A stretch of DNA of 64,000 nucleotides, from assembly GCF_018294505.1 (NCBI RefSeq), contig NC_057800.1, positions 472,490,582 to 472,554,581 of the forward strand, written 5' to 3'. The number at the start of each line of letters is the position of its first letter. The first letter of the stretch is position 1. The translations under genes were made by a program, and so were the position numbers. The stretch is from Triticum aestivum (lineage: Eukaryota > Streptophyta > Magnoliopsida > Poales > Poaceae). Shown here in pieces: positions 23,207-34,063 of this stretch. The notes under the pieces were generated by a model, which saw nothing but the letters and a program-made list of their open reading frames with translations, ran no database searches and was not told where the DNA came from.

Positions 23207-23246
23207 TGCACGAAGAGAAGAGGTGCATGCACGGTGCATGTACTCC
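23207..23246. repeat. Outer flank of Gypsy-1, identical to 13748-13787
   Basis: It begins with the target duplication and is host-side sequence, because it lies outside the LTR. The two copies separate after TGTACTCC. It contains GTGCATGCAC, a short palindrome. Confidence 0.85.
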
Positions 23247-23471
23247 CGTCTATTTCCCAACGACACCCGCGCGGGTACAGGGGTGGAGCTCATTTCTATA
23301 CGAAAAAGGCAGCCCACGTGGTAATTTGGCACGTGTACTGGTTGTCCACTTGGTGGAGGGAGGATCGTCTACCACGGGTGAACAAACAAATTGTGACTTG
23401 ACGTGTTATGTTAAAAAAAGAGGCAAACCATGTGGGGCCTACCTTAGAGGCAAGGCTCTATACACTGGAGT

Positions 23472-24010
23472 ACTTTTGATGTGTCCCGTCAACTCGCAGA
23501 ACGAGGAGAAGCTTGCTTAGTATGCCGTCTCCCCCGCCCACGGGTGCGGTGGCTCGCAGGATGAGATCAAGCTTGCTTACTATGCCTTATGCCCACTCCC
23601 TCGCCCATGCGTGTGGTGGCTCACAGGACGAGGAGAAAAAATTACTACTCCCTCCGTTTACTCCTCGTCCCTACTACCTTGGTTATAGAGATTATATCAT
23701 ATTGTTTGAAATATATATGTCCTTTAGTAGATTTCAATATGAACTACTAGTACATACTCCAAACACTGATGTATATAGACATATTTTAGAGTGTAGATTC
23801 ACTCATTTTGCTCCGTATGTAGCACTCTCCCTCGCCCCTCGACCCTCGCCCACATGGTGGACGTGCAGCAATTCATTCGGTCTCATATAGCTAGAACGAT
23901 ATATACTGCACTACCATTATTGCTCGACTTCCCGAAGAGGCGAAGAGCCAATCGCAAGGTTAATATTTTGGAGATGCCAAGCGCAAGGTTATAGGAGAAC
24001 GAGTAGTAGG
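23472..24010 (+). repeat. Dispersed repeat S, copy 1
   Basis: Starts with GTGTCCCGTCAACTCGCAGA and contains GAGGAGAAGCTTGC, then an ATTCGGT block and a GACTTCCCGAAGAGGCGAAG block. The same order of blocks occurs at 54787-55165 and 55515-55850. A Stowaway fragment interrupts it at 23648-23826. No known family. Confidence 0.55.
23648..23826 (+). mobile_element. Stowaway MITE fragment (Thalos-like)
   Basis: It begins after TA with CTCCCTCCGTTTACTCC and contains the typical inner stretch GTATATAGACATATTTTAG, then ATTCACTCATTTTGCTCC. The right terminal repeat is missing. Confidence 0.6.
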
Positions 24011-24039
24011 TGCCGCGTCATTTATAAATAAAGTTTTTT

Positions 24040-24680
24040 TTCTTCAGTGGCATGTACGCAATATGATAGGTTCATATGGAGAGAAAAGGAAACCGCTCCA
24101 CTATATACATAGTCAGGATGGGCCAGCCTACACGGTTGCTTGCTGGGGTTGCTCTCTTCACACTCTCTCGCACAAAACGACTGTGGCCACATCTCTAACA
24201 TCCCGGTGGATCATGTCCGCTTGGGGAAGGGGTGGATGCTTAGTGTAGATGCGGTGGCTGTCGCCGACGGCGAAAACCCACTGCCGGCACGTCCCGATCA
24301 GGGGTCCCCGCTGTTCTCTCTCACAAAGCCAGTGAGGTTGCCTTCGTCCCTTGCTCACTGCCGCGACGTGGGCAATTGCCGCCTCCCGCCGCCCTCCTCA
24401 AGGTTGAGCTACGTCCCTCAGGTACAACTCCCTTTACAGCCGGCTTGCACCACTGCTCCAGCTACCCACATCACTCCCTGTGGATATTTCTCTACTTCTT
24501 TGCCCCGCACATACCTCTACTGGCTTCTACGTACTGTATTTATGATGAGTTTATGTCTCATCAACTAGTCCCAGTAATCTTATTCTAATCACGCTTGTTC
24601 AATTTCTTTGCCAAAGGGATGCTCATCTCGATTTTGGTGAAACTGCACAAAATGATCCTATGGTCAAAAGGTTGCAAACT
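24040..24680 (+). repeat. R repeat, copy a (gene-like, plus strand)
   Basis: The start is ATATGGAGAGAAAAGGAAACC, then a TATA box at 24100-24109 and TTGCTCTCTTCACAC. The start is closely similar to R copy d on the other strand (54420 down). Exon-like sequence follows from about 24223 with residues GKG..., DAV, GENPLP and SPLFSLT, ending at a donor at 24421 (CAG then GTACAA). Downstream, GATTTTGGTGAAACTGCAC occurs at about 24633. Product unknown; the frame is open across the exon. Confidence 0.55.
24100..24109 (+). promoter_or_regulatory. TATA box of R copy a
   Basis: CTATATACAT lies about 115 bases before the conserved exon. The corresponding position in copy d has CTATATATACAC. Confidence 0.5.
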
Positions 24681-24777
24681 TCATTTATTAGGAAGCTCGA
24701 ATGTTGCCAGCAAATTGAAGCCTGGTCAGGGTTCACGGTTCAAGGGCTAGGGACTACATGGATCGTTTTTTTCTTTA

Positions 24778-24875
24778 GCTGCCTCTGTTCCAAAATAAGT
24801 GTCAACTATAGTAGTAGTACAACTTTGTACTAAAGTTTGCACAAAGTTGAGAAACTTATTTTGGAATGGAGGGAG
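24778..24875 (+). mobile_element. Stowaway MITE
   Basis: Ends CTCTGTTCCAAAATAAGTGT and ACTTATTTTGGAATGGAGGGAG are inverted repeats flanked by TA. The inner part has the usual ACAACTTTGTACTAAAGTT. The left end has a small irregularity (GCTGCC). Confidence 0.8.
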
Positions 24876-25059
24876 TACATATTTGCTATGATCTGTCAAT
24901 CATTGAGATGCAATAGCATGCATGTTAGTCTCCTTTGTATTTGATGAAATGTTGCAACGGGCAACCTTGGACGCAAGATACATGTAACAGAAGCTAGAAG
25001 CTTCATAGCATTGTACAAATTTATCTCGCTGATAAATTACAGTACGTACTATACTAGTA

Positions 25060-25690
25060 CTTCCTCCATTCCTAAATATAAGTCTTTGTAGAGATTTCAC
25101 CAGGAACCACATGCGGATGTATATAGATGCATTTTAAGTGTAGATTCATTCATTTTGTTCCGTATGTAGTGGAATCTCTACAAACACTTATATCTACTAG
25201 TAATAGCTAGCCCCCCTACTAGGAATTCTCTATCCTCTCCTTGAGCCACGTCATCAAAATTGATGTAGCCTTTAGATGAAGTAAATCAGTCCATAATAGT
25301 CGTCTGATCTTGATGTTGAGAGGCTCCGCACTAAGCCACATGCAAGCATGCAGAAATACCGTGCCACATGCATGTGAGTGGTTTTAAATCACATCAACAT
25401 GTCTGCATGCAAGCATGCACCGGTAGCATACATGTAAGTGAGCTTTTAAGTCCCATTAACATGTCAAAAGAAAATTAATCCCATTATGCAGTAGGAGTTG
25501 GCTGATCTTTTTTCCTTACGTGGGATGATCTAAATGATGATGGGAGTTTATTTAGTTTGGCTACCACATTTGTCATGCGGTTATAGAGTTTTTTTTTGTT
25601 CTATGAAATCGATAATTTTGCGCAGAGATATACCGCTGTTCCGCGCCAACGCGCGGGGACTCATCTAATAATATTTAGGAACGGAGGGAG
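25060..25690 (+). mobile_element. Stowaway MITE (Thalos-like) split by a Helitron
   Basis: The left end CTTCCTCCATTCCTAAATAT and the complement of the right end CTCCCTCCGTTCCTAAATAT differ at two of 20 positions. TA stands on both sides (25058-25059 and 25691-25692). Without the insertion at 25193-25668 the MITE would be 155 bp, normal for the family. Confidence 0.85.
25193..25668 (+). mobile_element. Small non-autonomous Helitron nested in a Stowaway MITE
   Basis: It begins with TCTACTAG directly after A and ends with CTAA directly before T, the A-T insertion rule of Helitrons. Eight bases before CTAA ends a perfect 6-bp hairpin (CCGCGC at 25641-25646, loop CAAC, GCGCGG at 25651-25656). Removing it rejoins the MITE. 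At 476 bp it carries no Rep/helicase gene. Confidence 0.8.
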
Positions 25691-26060
25691 TACTATGTAA
25701 AGAGTTAGGTGTCGCACGGTGATAGTGTGAGGTGGGGCATGTAATCACTGATCCTGCATGTTTTCACTGCTCTTGCACGCCTCCGTTGTAAGAATGGAGA
25801 AAATTGTAATCTAGTAGTAGTATACCTCCTTTCGCCGAAAGCGTGGGACATCCAGCAGTCCTACCACCTCAGTAATAAAGACCAATGAGCCGTCAAATCA
25901 CATAGACCCAGCAGTAAGTTGGACCGATGAAGCAACCATCACTCTTGCGCCAGTGAGAGGTCCCGTCCGCTCTGCCCGGGCATGAATGCGAAACGATTCT
26001 TTGGAGCGGCGCTGACCGTTTCAGGGTTCGACACTCTTGACTTATCGAAATGACTACGAT
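25691..26060. repeat. Stretch with dispersed block T
   Basis: Most of it is unassigned. At about 25930-26035 the words CACTCTTGCGCCAGTGAGAGG and GCTCTGCCCGGGCATGAATGC recur, inverted, at 53390-53470. The order R then T is the same in both places when read on opposite strands. Confidence 0.45.
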
Positions 26061-27605
26061 TGTAAGTGCATCTAGTGCCCCTTAGTGTTTTTGGTGTATT
26101 AAGACTTATAGGTTAAGGGACTAATGCGTTTGTGAGTGTACACAGGTCTATAAGTCTATGAGGAGTTTGATATTTACAGAGAAAGTCGACCCCTAAAAAT
26201 GAAGTTCTTCGACTGAAGACTTTGGATCTGAAGACTTTCTGAAGACTTTGAAAGTGAAGAAATTGGTGTGACCGTGAAGACTTGGTATTCATTCGAGGAA
26301 CATGAAGCATGAAGACTTTTGTTTCGTAGTTTCATTTTCTCTTTCTTGAGTCATAGGAAACACCGTACTGTTAAAGGGGGTCGAGGAAATACTAAGGAAA
26401 AATTTCCATGTGATGCTCAACTCAAAATCCTACACCTACCAATCCCTTCGAGTGAAGCCATTGGAAATCTCATACTGCTTCAGTCAATTTCTTCAGTGAC
26501 AGAGACGAAGTTCTTCTGGTCTCTGAGGAATTTGTTCTGACTGAGGAGTTAGGAATTCGCCAGTGCGGATTGCCTACACAATGAGGAACATGATAGCCCT
26601 AAGGATTTTGCTACTCAAAATTCCAACCGTTGTTGTGCTATGCGCCAGCTGTCCCAAAATATCTATCCACCTAACGGTCATATCATTGAAGGGCATTTAT
26701 GTCTTATCATGTCGGGCTGCTCCCTAGGCTATAAATAGCCGCCCCCTACAACCACTAGCTGGCCGGCTGCTCCGAGAGAAACTGACACTTGTCATTTGAG
26801 AGCAACCCATCCTCTGAGGACTTTGACCGAAAATCATCAAGTGAGGAAAAACCAAAAACCCAAAACCCAAACACCTACCAACCCCAAGTGATTGAGCATC
26901 ACTGAAGAGATTGATCATGTGTGGATCCGACACTTGTTACCTTTGAAGACTGTGCTTCTTCCAGACGGTTAGGCGTCATGGTCTAGAGCATCCAAGAGGA
27001 ATTGTGGATCGCTGAGTGACCAAGTTTGTGAAGGTTTGGAAGTCGCCTGAAGACTTACCACGAGTGATTGGACGAGGTCTGTGTGACCTTAGTTCAAGGA
27101 GAATATGGTGAGGACTGGGTGTCCTGAGCTGCGTGTTCAGGACTGGGTGTCCGGGACTGTGTATCCTCGAGTTTAAATACTCAGCCGCTCCAACCAGACG
27201 TACAACTGAGACAGCAGTTGGAACTGGTCTACCAAATCATTGTCTTCACCAAGCTTACTGGTTCTATTCCCTCAACTCTTTCATTTCCTCACAACTATGT
27301 TGTGTGTTTGTTCATATCTGTGTTTGAAGACTTTGACTGAAGACTTTCTCAATTTCCTCAGTTCAATTTCTTCAGTCTGTTTTGTCTTCATCCTATGTTA
27401 TCCTGTGATTACGCTTCTTGTACTCTGTGCCTGTCTTCATTTCATCATGATGACTATGCTTGTATTCTGTTATGTTTACTTTTGAGTACTTATTCCGCTG
27501 CTAGTAGTTCTTCGCTAAGGAATTTCCTCACAGGCAAATTCCTCAGTGAAGAATTTCATAAAAATCGCCTATTCACCACCCTATAGTTGATATAACGCAC
27601 TTTCA
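26061..27605 (+). repeat. Copia 5' LTR (1545 bp)
   Basis: It starts TGTAAGTGCATCTAGTGCCC and ends GCACTTTCA, with a TATA box CTATAAATAGCC at 26729-26740. TGAAGACTTTG words are frequent. Compared with the 3' LTR it has about 110 extra bases after 26300. Confidence 0.9.
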
Positions 27606-27607
27606 AT

Positions 27608-27619
27608 TGGTATCAGAGC
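27608..27619 (+). other. Copia primer-binding site
   Basis: TGGTATCAGAGC is complementary to the 3' end of initiator methionine tRNA and stands two bases after the 5' LTR. Confidence 0.9.
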
Positions 27620-27672
27620 GAGGTACTCCCTTGTTCTGTGTGATTTTGGTTTAACCGCCTGGAGTTTTAGTT

Positions 27673-29640
27673 ATGTCGACCGCATGTATGACAAAAGTGA
27701 CATGCCCCATCTTTGACGGTCACGAGTATCCCAAGTGGAAGGCCATGATGAAGAAACGCCTCATGGCGATGAACAGTGAGCTGTGGACCGTCACTGAGAT
27801 TGGTCTGACCGATATGTGCAAGATGGCGGAAGCTGATGACATTCGCAAGTACACTCTTCTCAACCTCACGGCGAAGGAAGTCATCTGCTCCAGTCTGTCA
27901 CAAAATCAGTTCAGGAATATCATACATCTCGATCATGCGAAGCTCATCTGGGACCGTCTCTCTGAGGTTTATGAAGGTCATCGAACCTGTCATGATCCTT
28001 GGTTTGAGGACTTCAAGGAATCTCTCAAAGCGATGACATTCGAACCAGAATCATCATCTTCTGCATCATGCCTTATGGCAAAAGATGCTGAGGTAACTGA
28101 ATGCTACCTATCCGAGTCTAGTGATGATGATCTGGTGATGAATTTGGACCCAGCTATGTCAAACTTGCTTCCCTTGCCACTAAACAACAGAGAGCTTTGG
28201 AAAAAGTTCACTATATGCTAAACAAGAGCGATGATATGTTGGGTGAAGAAATGGATCAGTCAAAAGCTTTGGCTGAAAGTCTTCAGAGACTTCATACTAA
28301 GTATGACACCCTTCAAGATCAACATAACACTCTCTTATCTGATCATGAGAAGCTTTCTTATGAATTTCTTCAAAGAAAGCAAGACCTTGAGAAGCTAAGA
28401 GTGAGTTATGAAGATCTTCAGAAGGAGCGTGATTCATTACTTTCTCAACAAATCAGCGCTTCTCAGGAAGAATTTGTTCCTCCATGCTTGAAGTGCATTG
28501 AATGTGAATCTGCTAATTCTTCACCTGAATGTTGAAATGCTGCTAATGTTTCAAATTCTTCACATGCCTCTGCTATCACTAATTCCTCATCTGAGGACAT
28601 TGCTAGTATCACTGACGATGCAGGGCTGAAGGAATTGTACACGACAGGCATGTACAAAAGCCTCAAAGGGCATCAGGCTCTTTGTGATGTGCTTAAAAAG
28701 CAGATCCTCAACAGGAACCCCAGGAAAGAGGGTATCACCTTTGAGAGGAAACTCAATGCTGATGGTACATATTGGAAGCCTGAGCAGTACCCCAAAACTA
28801 CATGGGTTGCTGCAAAGGGACCTCCAGTTGATCCATCTAACTTATCTGGATTTGCATGTGAATCTCCTCATTCTGATGATGAGTCAATTAACTCCAACTA
28901 TAAACTGTTCAAAAATCAGAATGGTGAAGTATTTGCTAGATATGTTGGCACTAACTGCAGGAACGGCTCCCCTATGAAGAAAATCTGGGTTCCCAAAAGA
29001 TGCCTTTAAAATCTTTAGGTGAATGTCATCATGACACCACCTGTGAAGAATAGGAACCACAGATCAAATTCTTCATATGGACCAAATTCCTCATATGGAT
29101 TCAAGTCCTCATACGGACCAAATTCCTCATATGGATCAAAGTCCCCATATGAACAACATCGTGCTAACCCATCTGTTTCGCAGGGAAGATCTAAGGATTA
29201 TGGATATGTGCATTATTCTTCAAATCATTATGTCCATAAGTCCTCGAAGAATTTCTCTGCATAGTCTTATGCTTACTCTAACCCCTCTTATGTGAAACGA
29301 AATGGACTGGCTTCTATGCCATCCTTCTCGTATGGAGCTCGCAGAATGATGAACTCTTTGCCACCCCTTCAGATGTGGGTGGTTGAGAAAAAGAACTAAT
29401 CTCTTCTGCAGGGTCAGGTCTCCAGACGTACGTAATCATCTGAAGAATTTGCTGGAGACCTGAGTATGCCTGATAGGATGCAGGCTAATCATGAAGAAAT
29501 GAACTTTCATTTCTCACGTCCTCATATTGCTTTATCAGTTCTTTTACTTGATGAAATTGATCTGATGAAGTATATGAGTTTGTAAGCTACACTAATTCAT
29601 CTGCAGGATGATCAACCCAAAGCCACTGAGTGGGTCCTCG
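27673..29640 (+). pseudogene. gag: Copia gag, broken
   Basis: It starts MSTACMTKVTCPIFDG, typical of Copia gag. The first frame ends at 28221. Just before, near 28190, coding sequence moves to another frame (from 28197: EKVHYMLNKSDDMLGEE), which carries a coiled coil. A TGA at 28533-28535 and a TAA at 29007-29009 interrupt that frame. A serine/glycine/tyrosine-rich repeat (NSSYG, SSYGS) follows at 29070-29150. I saw no CCHC zinc knuckle; the segment where it is expected seems deleted around 28140-28190. Confidence 0.75.
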
Positions 29641-30029
29641 ATAGTGGATGTACAAACCACATGACTGGTGACAAGAATCTATTGATGGATGCTCCATTAT
29701 CTCCGTCGCATCTGAAGCATATCATCTTTGCTGACAAAGGCAAAAGTCAGGTATTGGGTCTAGGTAAGGTTGCGATTACAAAGGATCGACACATGGACAA
29801 ATTCATGCTTGTTGAGTCCTTAGGATACAACCTTATGTCTGTCTCAATGCTTTGTGATCTTGATATGGTTGTTGTCTTTGGCAAGTACCGTTGTGTTGTG
29901 GTTATGGAAGCTGACAATTCCAAAGTCTTCGAAGGCTTTAGGAGAGGAGACCTGTATATTGTTGATTTCTCTACAGGACCACAACCAGCCGTGTGCTTAC
30001 TTGCAAAAGCTTCAGAAGGCTGGCTCTAG
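29610..30029 (+). pseudogene. pol: Copia protease and pre-integrase start
   Basis: The protease active site is WVLDSGCTNHMTG near 29630-29665. The frame runs to a TAG at 30027-30029, where a tryptophan codon is expected before the histidine-rich part of the pre-integrase domain. The frame after this stop is the same as that of the 904-residue frame at 30054, so a single base change separates the two. Confidence 0.8.
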
Positions 30030-30053
30030 CATCAACGACTTGGTCATGCAAGC

Positions 30054-32768
30054 ATGAGGAATTTGCACACGCTTGCGAAGAAGAAGCATGTCATTGGCAT
30101 CGAGAATGTCAAATTCCTCAAGGATCACCTATGCGGAGCCTGTGAAGCTGGGAAGATGACCAAGGCCAAGCATCCAGCGAAGACTATCATGACCACCACT
30201 CGCCCATTTGAATTGCTTCACATGGATCTCTTTGGTCCTAATCATTATTCTGCTATTTCAAATGAAGCATCTCAATATGGCTTTGTTATTGTTGATGATT
30301 ATTCTCGCTACACATGGGTACACCTTGTTACTTACAAACATGAAGTGCAGGAAGTCTTCAAACGATTTTCCTCGAGGGCTTCAACCAACTTTGGTGTGAA
30401 GATCAAGCACATCAGAAGTGACAATGGCACTGAGTTCAAGAATTCTGGTCTCGATGGCTATCTTGATGAACTTGGTATTACTCATGAGTTATCTGCTCCT
30501 TATACACCTCAGCAGAACGGTGTCGTGGAGCGCAAGAACAGGACTTTTGCTGAGATGGCTCGCACTATGCTTGATGAATACAAAACGCCTCGTCGTTTCT
30601 GGACTGAGGTAATTGATACTGCGTGCCACATCATCAACAGAGTATATCTTCACAAATTCTTCAAAAAGACTGCCTATGAACTCCTCACTAATAAGAAACC
30701 CAATGTAAGTTATTTCAAAGTCTTCGGTGCTAAATGTTGGATTAGAGATCCTCATCACAACTCAAAATTTGCACCGAAAGCACATGAAGGTTTTATGCTT
30801 GGTTACGGAAAGGACTCGCACACCTACAGAGTCTTCAACAATGTTCTTCACAAAGTTGTTGAAACTGTAGATGTGCGGTTCGATGAAACTAATGGCTCGC
30901 AAAGAGAGCACCTACCTACTATGATAGATGAACCAGCACCTGAGGAAACTATCAAGTTCAAGGCTACTGAGGATGTCATTCCTACTGAAGAATCTGCTGA
31001 AGAATTCATTCCAGAACATGAAGAACGTCGAGCTAATGCACCTGAAGAAAATGCTGAAGAAAACGCTGATCAAATTCTTCAACGGCAACCAGCTCATCCT
31101 CGCATTGCAAAAGAAGTGCAAGTTGAAAAGATCATCAATGACATCAAAGCGCCAGGTCCTCTCACACGCTCAAAAGCTTCACATTTGTCTAACTTTTGTG
31201 GGCACTATGCTTTTGTCTCTATTGCAGAGCCCACTAAGGTAGATGAAGCATTTCTGGAGCCTGAGTGGATTCAGGCCATGCAAGAAGAATTACATCAGTT
31301 CGAGCTCAACAATGTCTGGGAACTAGTCAAACGTCTAGATCCTCGCAAGCACAATATCATCGGCACAAAGTGGATCTACCGCAACAAGCAAGATGAAAAT
31401 GGCCTTGTGGTGAGGAATAAGGCACGGCTTGTAGCTCAAGGCTACACACAGGTTGAAGGAATTGATTTCGATGAAACTTTTGCACCTGTTGCTAGACTTG
31501 AGGCTATTCGCATATTACTTGCTTATGCTAACCATCATGATATCACTTTATATCAAATGGATGTGAAAAGTGCATTCCTCAATGGTAAGCTTGAGGAAGA
31601 AGTATATGTTGCTCAACCCCTAGGTTTTGAAGATCCAAAGAATCCTGACAAAGTCTTCAGACTCAGCAAGGCCCTCTATGGCCTCAAGCAGGCCCCACGG
31701 GCTTGGTATGATACTTTGAAGGAATTCCTCATGATGAAAGGCTTCAAACCCGGTTCACTCGACTCTACCCTTTTCACTAAATCTTATGATGGTGAATTGT
31801 TTGTGTGTCAAATATATGTTGATGATATTATCTTTGGTTGTACTGACCAACGTTATAGTGATGAATTTGCCTATATGATGAGTGAAGAATATCAAATGTC
31901 TATGATGGGAGAGTTGAAATTCTTCTTAGGTCTTCAAATTCATCAACAACGCAATGGCATATTCATATCTCAGGAGAAATTCCTCAAGGATGTACTGAGG
32001 AAATTCGGCATGCAAGATTGCAAAGGTGTCAAAATTCCTATGCCCACAAATGGCCATCTGTGCACTGATGAAAATGGTATTGACTTTGATCATAAGGTAT
32101 ACCGCTCCATGATAGGTTCTTTATTGTACTTATGTGCATCTAGGCCAGATATAATGCTTAGTGTTTGCATGTGTGCCCGATTTCAAGCTACACCGAAGGA
32201 ATCACACCATAAGGCTGTGAAGCATATTCTTCGATATCTAGCTCACACACCAACACTTGGATTATGGTACCCCAAGGGCTCAGCTTTTGATCTCATTGGA
32301 TATTCTGACTCTGACTATGCTGGTGATCGTGTGGACCGCAAGTCAACATCTGGTACATGTCATTTCCTCAGACGATCTTTGGTCTGTTGGTCCTCGAAGA
32401 AACAGAACTGCGTATCACTATCTACTGCTCAAGCTGAGTACATTGTCGCTGGTTCTTGCTATGCCCAATTGCTATGGATGAAGCAAACTCTCAAGGACTA
32501 CGGTGTCAACATGAAGAATGTGCCTCTCTTCTGTGACAATGAGAGTGCCATCAAGATTGCTCACAACCCAGTTCAGCACTCGAAGACAAAGCACATTCAG
32601 ATTCGTCATCATTTTCTTCGTGATCATGTGTTGAAGGGCGACATTTCTATTGAGCATGTGAAGACAGAAGAACAGCTAGCCGATATCTTCACAAAGCCCT
32701 TGGATGAGAAGAGATTTAGCAAGTTGCGGTGTGAGCTAAATATCCTAGAATCTTCGAATGTTCTTTGA
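30054..32768 (+). CDS. pol: Copia integrase, reverse transcriptase and RNase H (904 aa)
   Basis: This is the largest intact frame of the element. Integrase: HMDLFGP near residue 55, IRSDNGTEF near 120 and [11 protein letters not shown] near 157, the D, D, E triad. A variable glutamate-rich linker follows. Reverse transcriptase: [12 protein letters not shown] near 500, [12 protein letters not shown] near 540, and YVDD at residue 588 (bases 31815-31826). RNase H: SDSDYAGD near 755 and STAQAEY near 790, with a final CDNESAI motif. The ATG at 30054 is internal to the polyprotein, because the frame is cut from the protease by the stop at 30027. Confidence 0.93.
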   Translation: MRNLHTLAKKKHVIGIENVKFLKDHLCGACEAGKMTKAKHPAKTIMTTTRPFELLHMDLFGPNHYSAISNEASQYGFVIVDDYSRYTWVHLVTYKHEVQEVFKRFSSRASTNFGVKIKHIRSDNGTEFKNSGLDGYLDELGITHELSAPYTPQQNGVVERKNRTFAEMARTMLDEYKTPRRFWTEVIDTACHIINRVYLHKFFKKTAYELLTNKKPNVSYFKVFGAKCWIRDPHHNSKFAPKAHEGFMLGYGKDSHTYRVFNNVLHKVVETVDVRFDETNGSQREHLPTMIDEPAPEETIKFKATEDVIPTEESAEEFIPEHEERRANAPEENAEENADQILQRQPAHPRIAKEVQVEKIINDIKAPGPLTRSKASHLSNFCGHYAFVSIAEPTKVDEAFLEPEWIQAMQEELHQFELNNVWELVKRLDPRKHNIIGTKWIYRNKQDENGLVVRNKARLVAQGYTQVEGIDFDETFAPVARLEAIRILLAYANHHDITLYQMDVKSAFLNGKLEEEVYVAQPLGFEDPKNPDKVFRLSKALYGLKQAPRAWYDTLKEFLMMKGFKPGSLDSTLFTKSYDGELFVCQIYVDDIIFGCTDQRYSDEFAYMMSEEYQMSMMGELKFFLGLQIHQQRNGIFISQEKFLKDVLRKFGMQDCKGVKIPMPTNGHLCTDENGIDFDHKVYRSMIGSLLYLCASRPDIMLSVCMCARFQATPKESHHKAVKHILRYLAHTPTLGLWYPKGSAFDLIGYSDSDYAGDRVDRKSTSGTCHFLRRSLVCWSSKKQNCVSLSTAQAEYIVAGSCYAQLLWMKQTLKDYGVNMKNVPLFCDNESAIKIAHNPVQHSKTKHIQIRHHFLRDHVLKGDISIEHVKTEEQLADIFTKPLDEKRFSKLRCELNILESSNVL

Positions 32769-33455
32769 AAAGGACACTCATCCTAACACTTATGCAAAAT
32801 TGATGACTTAGATGTGCAACACATGAAGAAACGTTTTTCTTCAATCAATGAAGAATAACACTCTTAGTGTGAAGAAATTAATGAAGAATTTGATTCTCAG
32901 AACCCTACGATAATTGTACGCGGTGTCTGAAATCATCATTCTTATACGGTGGGTCACGCCACCACCAAAAGTTGAAATTCCTCAAATTATTCATATTCTT
33001 CAACTTTGCATAGTCTTCACTGGTTCCGTTGTTTTTCTTCATTGGCTATATATATATATATATATATGAGTTTATGTCCTCTACAGCATTCACTTATTGA
33101 TATTTCTTCAAGTTGGTTTCTGCTAAGTGAATGTGATCGGACCCTTCCCCTCTATGCTATACTCAACCCAATCTGTTCACAAATTCTTCATGTGCGTTCT
33201 ATTTGAAACTCGTTCAAAATCTTCACTGTGTCCTTGTCAGCTGAAGAAATTGCGAATGGAACTTTAAAATCTATCTTATCGAAATTTTCGGCTTTGCCGC
33301 TCAAACCGTTCCGCATCCCATGATATACTTATCCACTCACCCACGATCTAACACGATCTACACCTCTCACTACGTGGGTGACACATGTCATGTGAATGAG
33401 AAGGGTCAGGGGCACGTTCGTCCAATTTCTTCGGGCGAGCAGTTTTTCACCATGG
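32769..33455 (+). other. Copia spacer after RNase H
   Basis: No protein is seen. It contains an (AT)n tract at about 33047-33067 and many TTCTTCA and TGAAGAA words, like the rest of the element. Confidence 0.6.
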
Positions 33456-34063
33456 CTATAAATACCCCTCCTTCCCTTCCTCACTTCTTTTACTCCGCTC
33501 GATCTCTCTCCAGCTCGAGCTTCTCAAACCCTAGCGTCGCCGCTACTTCATCGCCGCCGGTGAGGAAGAGCTTCACTGCCTTGACCTCGTCGCCGACGTA
33601 CTCGCGCCGACTGCGGAAATCTTCACTCCGCTGCCGCCATAGCCGTCTTCCTCCGCCAAGTTAGGGCGTGGAAGATCTGCACAGATGAACTTCACATCTC
33701 CTCACTCCATTTCGTCGTGTTCTTCGTCTAGGGTAATTAAAAGTTACTTTTACTACCCTCGTTGATTCGAATGATTATCTTCAAAATCTTCAAAGGTGTT
33801 TTTCTTCATATATTCACACACTAAACACCTCACAACTCATTTGTTCTTGATTCATTTCTCTAAGCCATGTTTTTCTTCAAGATTCCTCAAATGTGTAGAT
33901 TTTTAATCTACACATCTCTGGAACCTAAGACAAAGAACGCCTAGTGAAATTCTTCAAGACTCATCTGGTCAAATTTCTCTAACTTGTTCCTTTTACAAAA
34001 CCTTCTGAGAATGCATATGACCTCTCCAAATTCCTCGCAACTATACTCTGTTCACAGGTACAC
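33456..34063 (+). promoter_or_regulatory. Putative internal promoter, 5' UTR and intron for the env-like gene
   Basis: CTATAAATA at 33456-33464 is a good TATA box. It is followed by a C/T-rich leader with CTCAAACCCTAGCGTCGCCG, which looks like a plant gene 5' UTR. A possible donor is at about 33731 (TCTAGG then GTAATT). A possible acceptor ends at about 34058 (CTGTTCACAG), six bases before the ATG at 34064. The order is inferred from sequence only. A 114-residue frame here (33320-33664) is not accepted as a protein. Confidence 0.45.

Noticed and set aside
33320..33664. A 114-residue open frame with serine-rich sequence
   Set aside because: It spans a TATA box and a leader-like region; it fits an untranslated leader better than a protein.
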